This document shows, one piece after another, positions 12,406 through 13,236 of a stretch of DNA of 13,236 nucleotides (within the stretch, counting starts at the first letter, position 1; each line of letters begins with the position of its first letter). The notes under the pieces are model-generated. The model was given only the letters and a program-made list of their open reading frames with translations. It was not told the origin of the DNA and searched no databases. Source of the stretch: Candidatus Saccharibacteria bacterium UBA1949 (GTDB lineage: Bacteria > Patescibacteriota > Saccharimonadia > Saccharimonadales > Saccharimonadaceae); NCBI GenBank assembly GCA_002336735.1, contig DDER01000009.1, positions 1 to 13,236 of the forward strand. The letters run 5' to 3'. The translations under genes and the position numbers were made by a program.

Positions 12406-13101
12406 ATGCCAATGATGCAAAACGTAAAAAATACAATAGCTCAAGTGGTGAAAGAGATGATTTTTCCGCACTACTGTTGCTCTTGTGGTCGAATCGGGAG
12501 CATTTTGTGTAAAGGTTGTGAATATGACATCGTATGTGATCGTGAAAATATTTGTTTAGTTTGTAAGCAATTAACGATAGCAAAATGCCTGTGCTCTCGC
12601 TGTCCAGCCAGCTATACACGAGCTTTTGTTGTTAGCGCGCGTAATGGTGCAGTGGCACAGTTGATCGATCAATTCAAATTTTATCGGGCACGAGATGCCG
12701 CCTTGCCTCTTGCAGATTTGTTAGTTGCGACGATTGGGCAACTGCCACCAGAAACGGTCATTGTGCCCGTGCCTACGATTGCTCCTCATATACGTCAGCG
12801 GGGGTATGATCACACTGTTTTACTAGCCAGACGAATCGCTCAGGCAAACGGTGTTTGTTATACGCCACTCTTGCGGCGACGTCGTAATTCTCGGCAACGA
12901 GGCTCATCACGTTCCCAGCGCCAGATACAGGCACAAAGTGCTTTTGTAGCTAAGGGCAAATGCGTGCCGGACGTCCCCTACCTTATAATTGACGACATTG
13001 CGACGACAGGTTCGACTCTCGAGTATGCAGCTAGGGCACTTTATGGAGCCGGTGCTACTGAAGTATGGGTGGCCGTTGTGGCCGTTCAGCCTCTCGATTG
13101 A
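12406..13101 (+). CDS. comF: ComF-family phosphoribosyltransferase-like protein
   Basis: 231 residues, normal for ComF. ComF proteins are cytosolic, needed for natural transformation in several bacteria and linked to handling incoming single-stranded DNA. The N-terminal zinc-ribbon-like region has CCSCGRIGSILCKGC (24-38), then CLVC (50-53) and CLCSRC (61-66). The phosphoribosyltransferase-like part has VPVPTIAPHIRQRGYDH (120-136), an RRRRNSRQRGSSRSQRQ segment, and the PRPP-loop motif YLIIDDIATTGST (192-204). The start is ATG 12406; ATGs at 12412 and 12415 are alternatives, none with an SD. The ATG almost touches its -10 box, consistent with leaderless expression. It is transcribed divergently from hsp20. 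No link to the T4SS genes is shown beyond distance. Confidence 0.93.
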   Translation: MPMMQNVKNTIAQVVKEMIFPHYCCSCGRIGSILCKGCEYDIVCDRENICLVCKQLTIAKCLCSRCPASYTRAFVVSARNGAVAQLIDQFKFYRARDAALPLADLLVATIGQLPPETVIVPVPTIAPHIRQRGYDHTVLLARRIAQANGVCYTPLLRRRRNSRQRGSSRSQRQIQAQSAFVAKGKCVPDVPYLIIDDIATTGSTLEYAARALYGAGATEVWVAVVAVQPLD

Positions 13102-13178
13102 TGCTTTCTAATCTGCTATATTTTGAAGGGTCGTTTCCGCGACAGTCTGTGACGTAAATGGGTAGATCAACGATAGAG

Positions 13179-13184
13179 TATAAT
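13179..13184 (+). promoter_or_regulatory. -10 box upstream of tRNA-Ser
   Basis: TATAAT lies 30 bases before the tRNA 5' end. The eleven bases TAGAGTATAAT are the same as at the comF promoter. No clear -35 is seen. Confidence 0.45.
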
Positions 13185-13214
13185 GACAAAAGGACGAACG
13201 CGTATTCACCATAT

Positions 13215-13236
13215 GGAGAGGTGACCGAGTGGTTTA
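13215..13236 (+). tRNA. tRNA-Ser, 5' end only (runs off right edge)
   Basis: GGAGAGG fits a 7-base acceptor strand, followed by TGACCGAGTGGTTTA, the standard opening and D-arm of bacterial class II tRNA-Ser. The anticodon is outside the window, so the isoacceptor cannot be given. Confidence 0.75.

Noticed and set aside
1..13236. CRISPR array, insertion sequence or UGA recoding
   Set aside because: No regularly spaced repeats and no transposase or terminal repeats were seen; TGA ends prgI and comF normally.

Overview
The window looks like a chromosomal stretch from a Patescibacteria/CPR bacterium, most likely Candidatus Saccharibacteria (TM7). The grounds are the gene set: a PrgI-family protein, two very long VirB6/TrbL-like proteins, two lipoproteins, a TraC/VirB4-N-like protein and a tandem run of small VirB2/TrbC-like pilins, with no VirB8, VirB9 or VirB10 in view. 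That is the reduced type IV secretion (T4SS) locus I associate with this lineage. TGA is used as a stop (PrgI, comF), so there is no sign of UGA recoding. The taxonomic call is inference from gene content.

Left two thirds, minus strand, read from right to left: virB6-like gene B (6015-8765), a Pro/Ala-rich lipoprotein (5230-5925), a second lipoprotein (4216-5097), virB6-like gene A (1323-4148), prgI (388-1317), and the N-terminal part of a TraC-like gene running off the left edge (1-341, GTG start, easily missed because it is partial). Three good sigma-70-type promoters serve this strand, each with TTGACN, a 17-bp spacer and a TGn-extended -10. Two stem-loops separate the transcription units.

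Middle, plus strand: a divergent intergenic region (8766-8865) carries promoters for both directions. It is followed by six consecutive VirB2/TrbC-like pilin genes (8866-11611). The first three are joined by TAATG stop/start overlaps and the last three have their own Shine-Dalgarno sequences. All six share the two-helix pilin core with a basic loop, but their exported N-terminal heads differ in length and cysteine pattern. Pilins 4, 5 and 6 are recent duplicates.

Right end: a stem-loop-rich gap (11612-11863), an Hsp20 small heat-shock protein gene on the minus strand, and divergently a comF gene, with overlapping promoters between them. The first 22 bases of a tRNA-Ser close the window.

How the parts may work together (inference): VirB6-like A and B would form the membrane channel core, PrgI and the TraC/VirB4-like protein the inner-membrane ATPase platform, the lipoproteins surface or envelope adaptors, and the six pilins a set of alternative or mixed pilus subunits. 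Such a system could serve host attachment or DNA/protein transfer in an episymbiont. ComF is a DNA-uptake-associated protein, but nothing in the sequence ties it to the T4SS beyond proximity. Several start codons sit directly after a -10 box, suggesting leaderless mRNAs next to SD-led genes.
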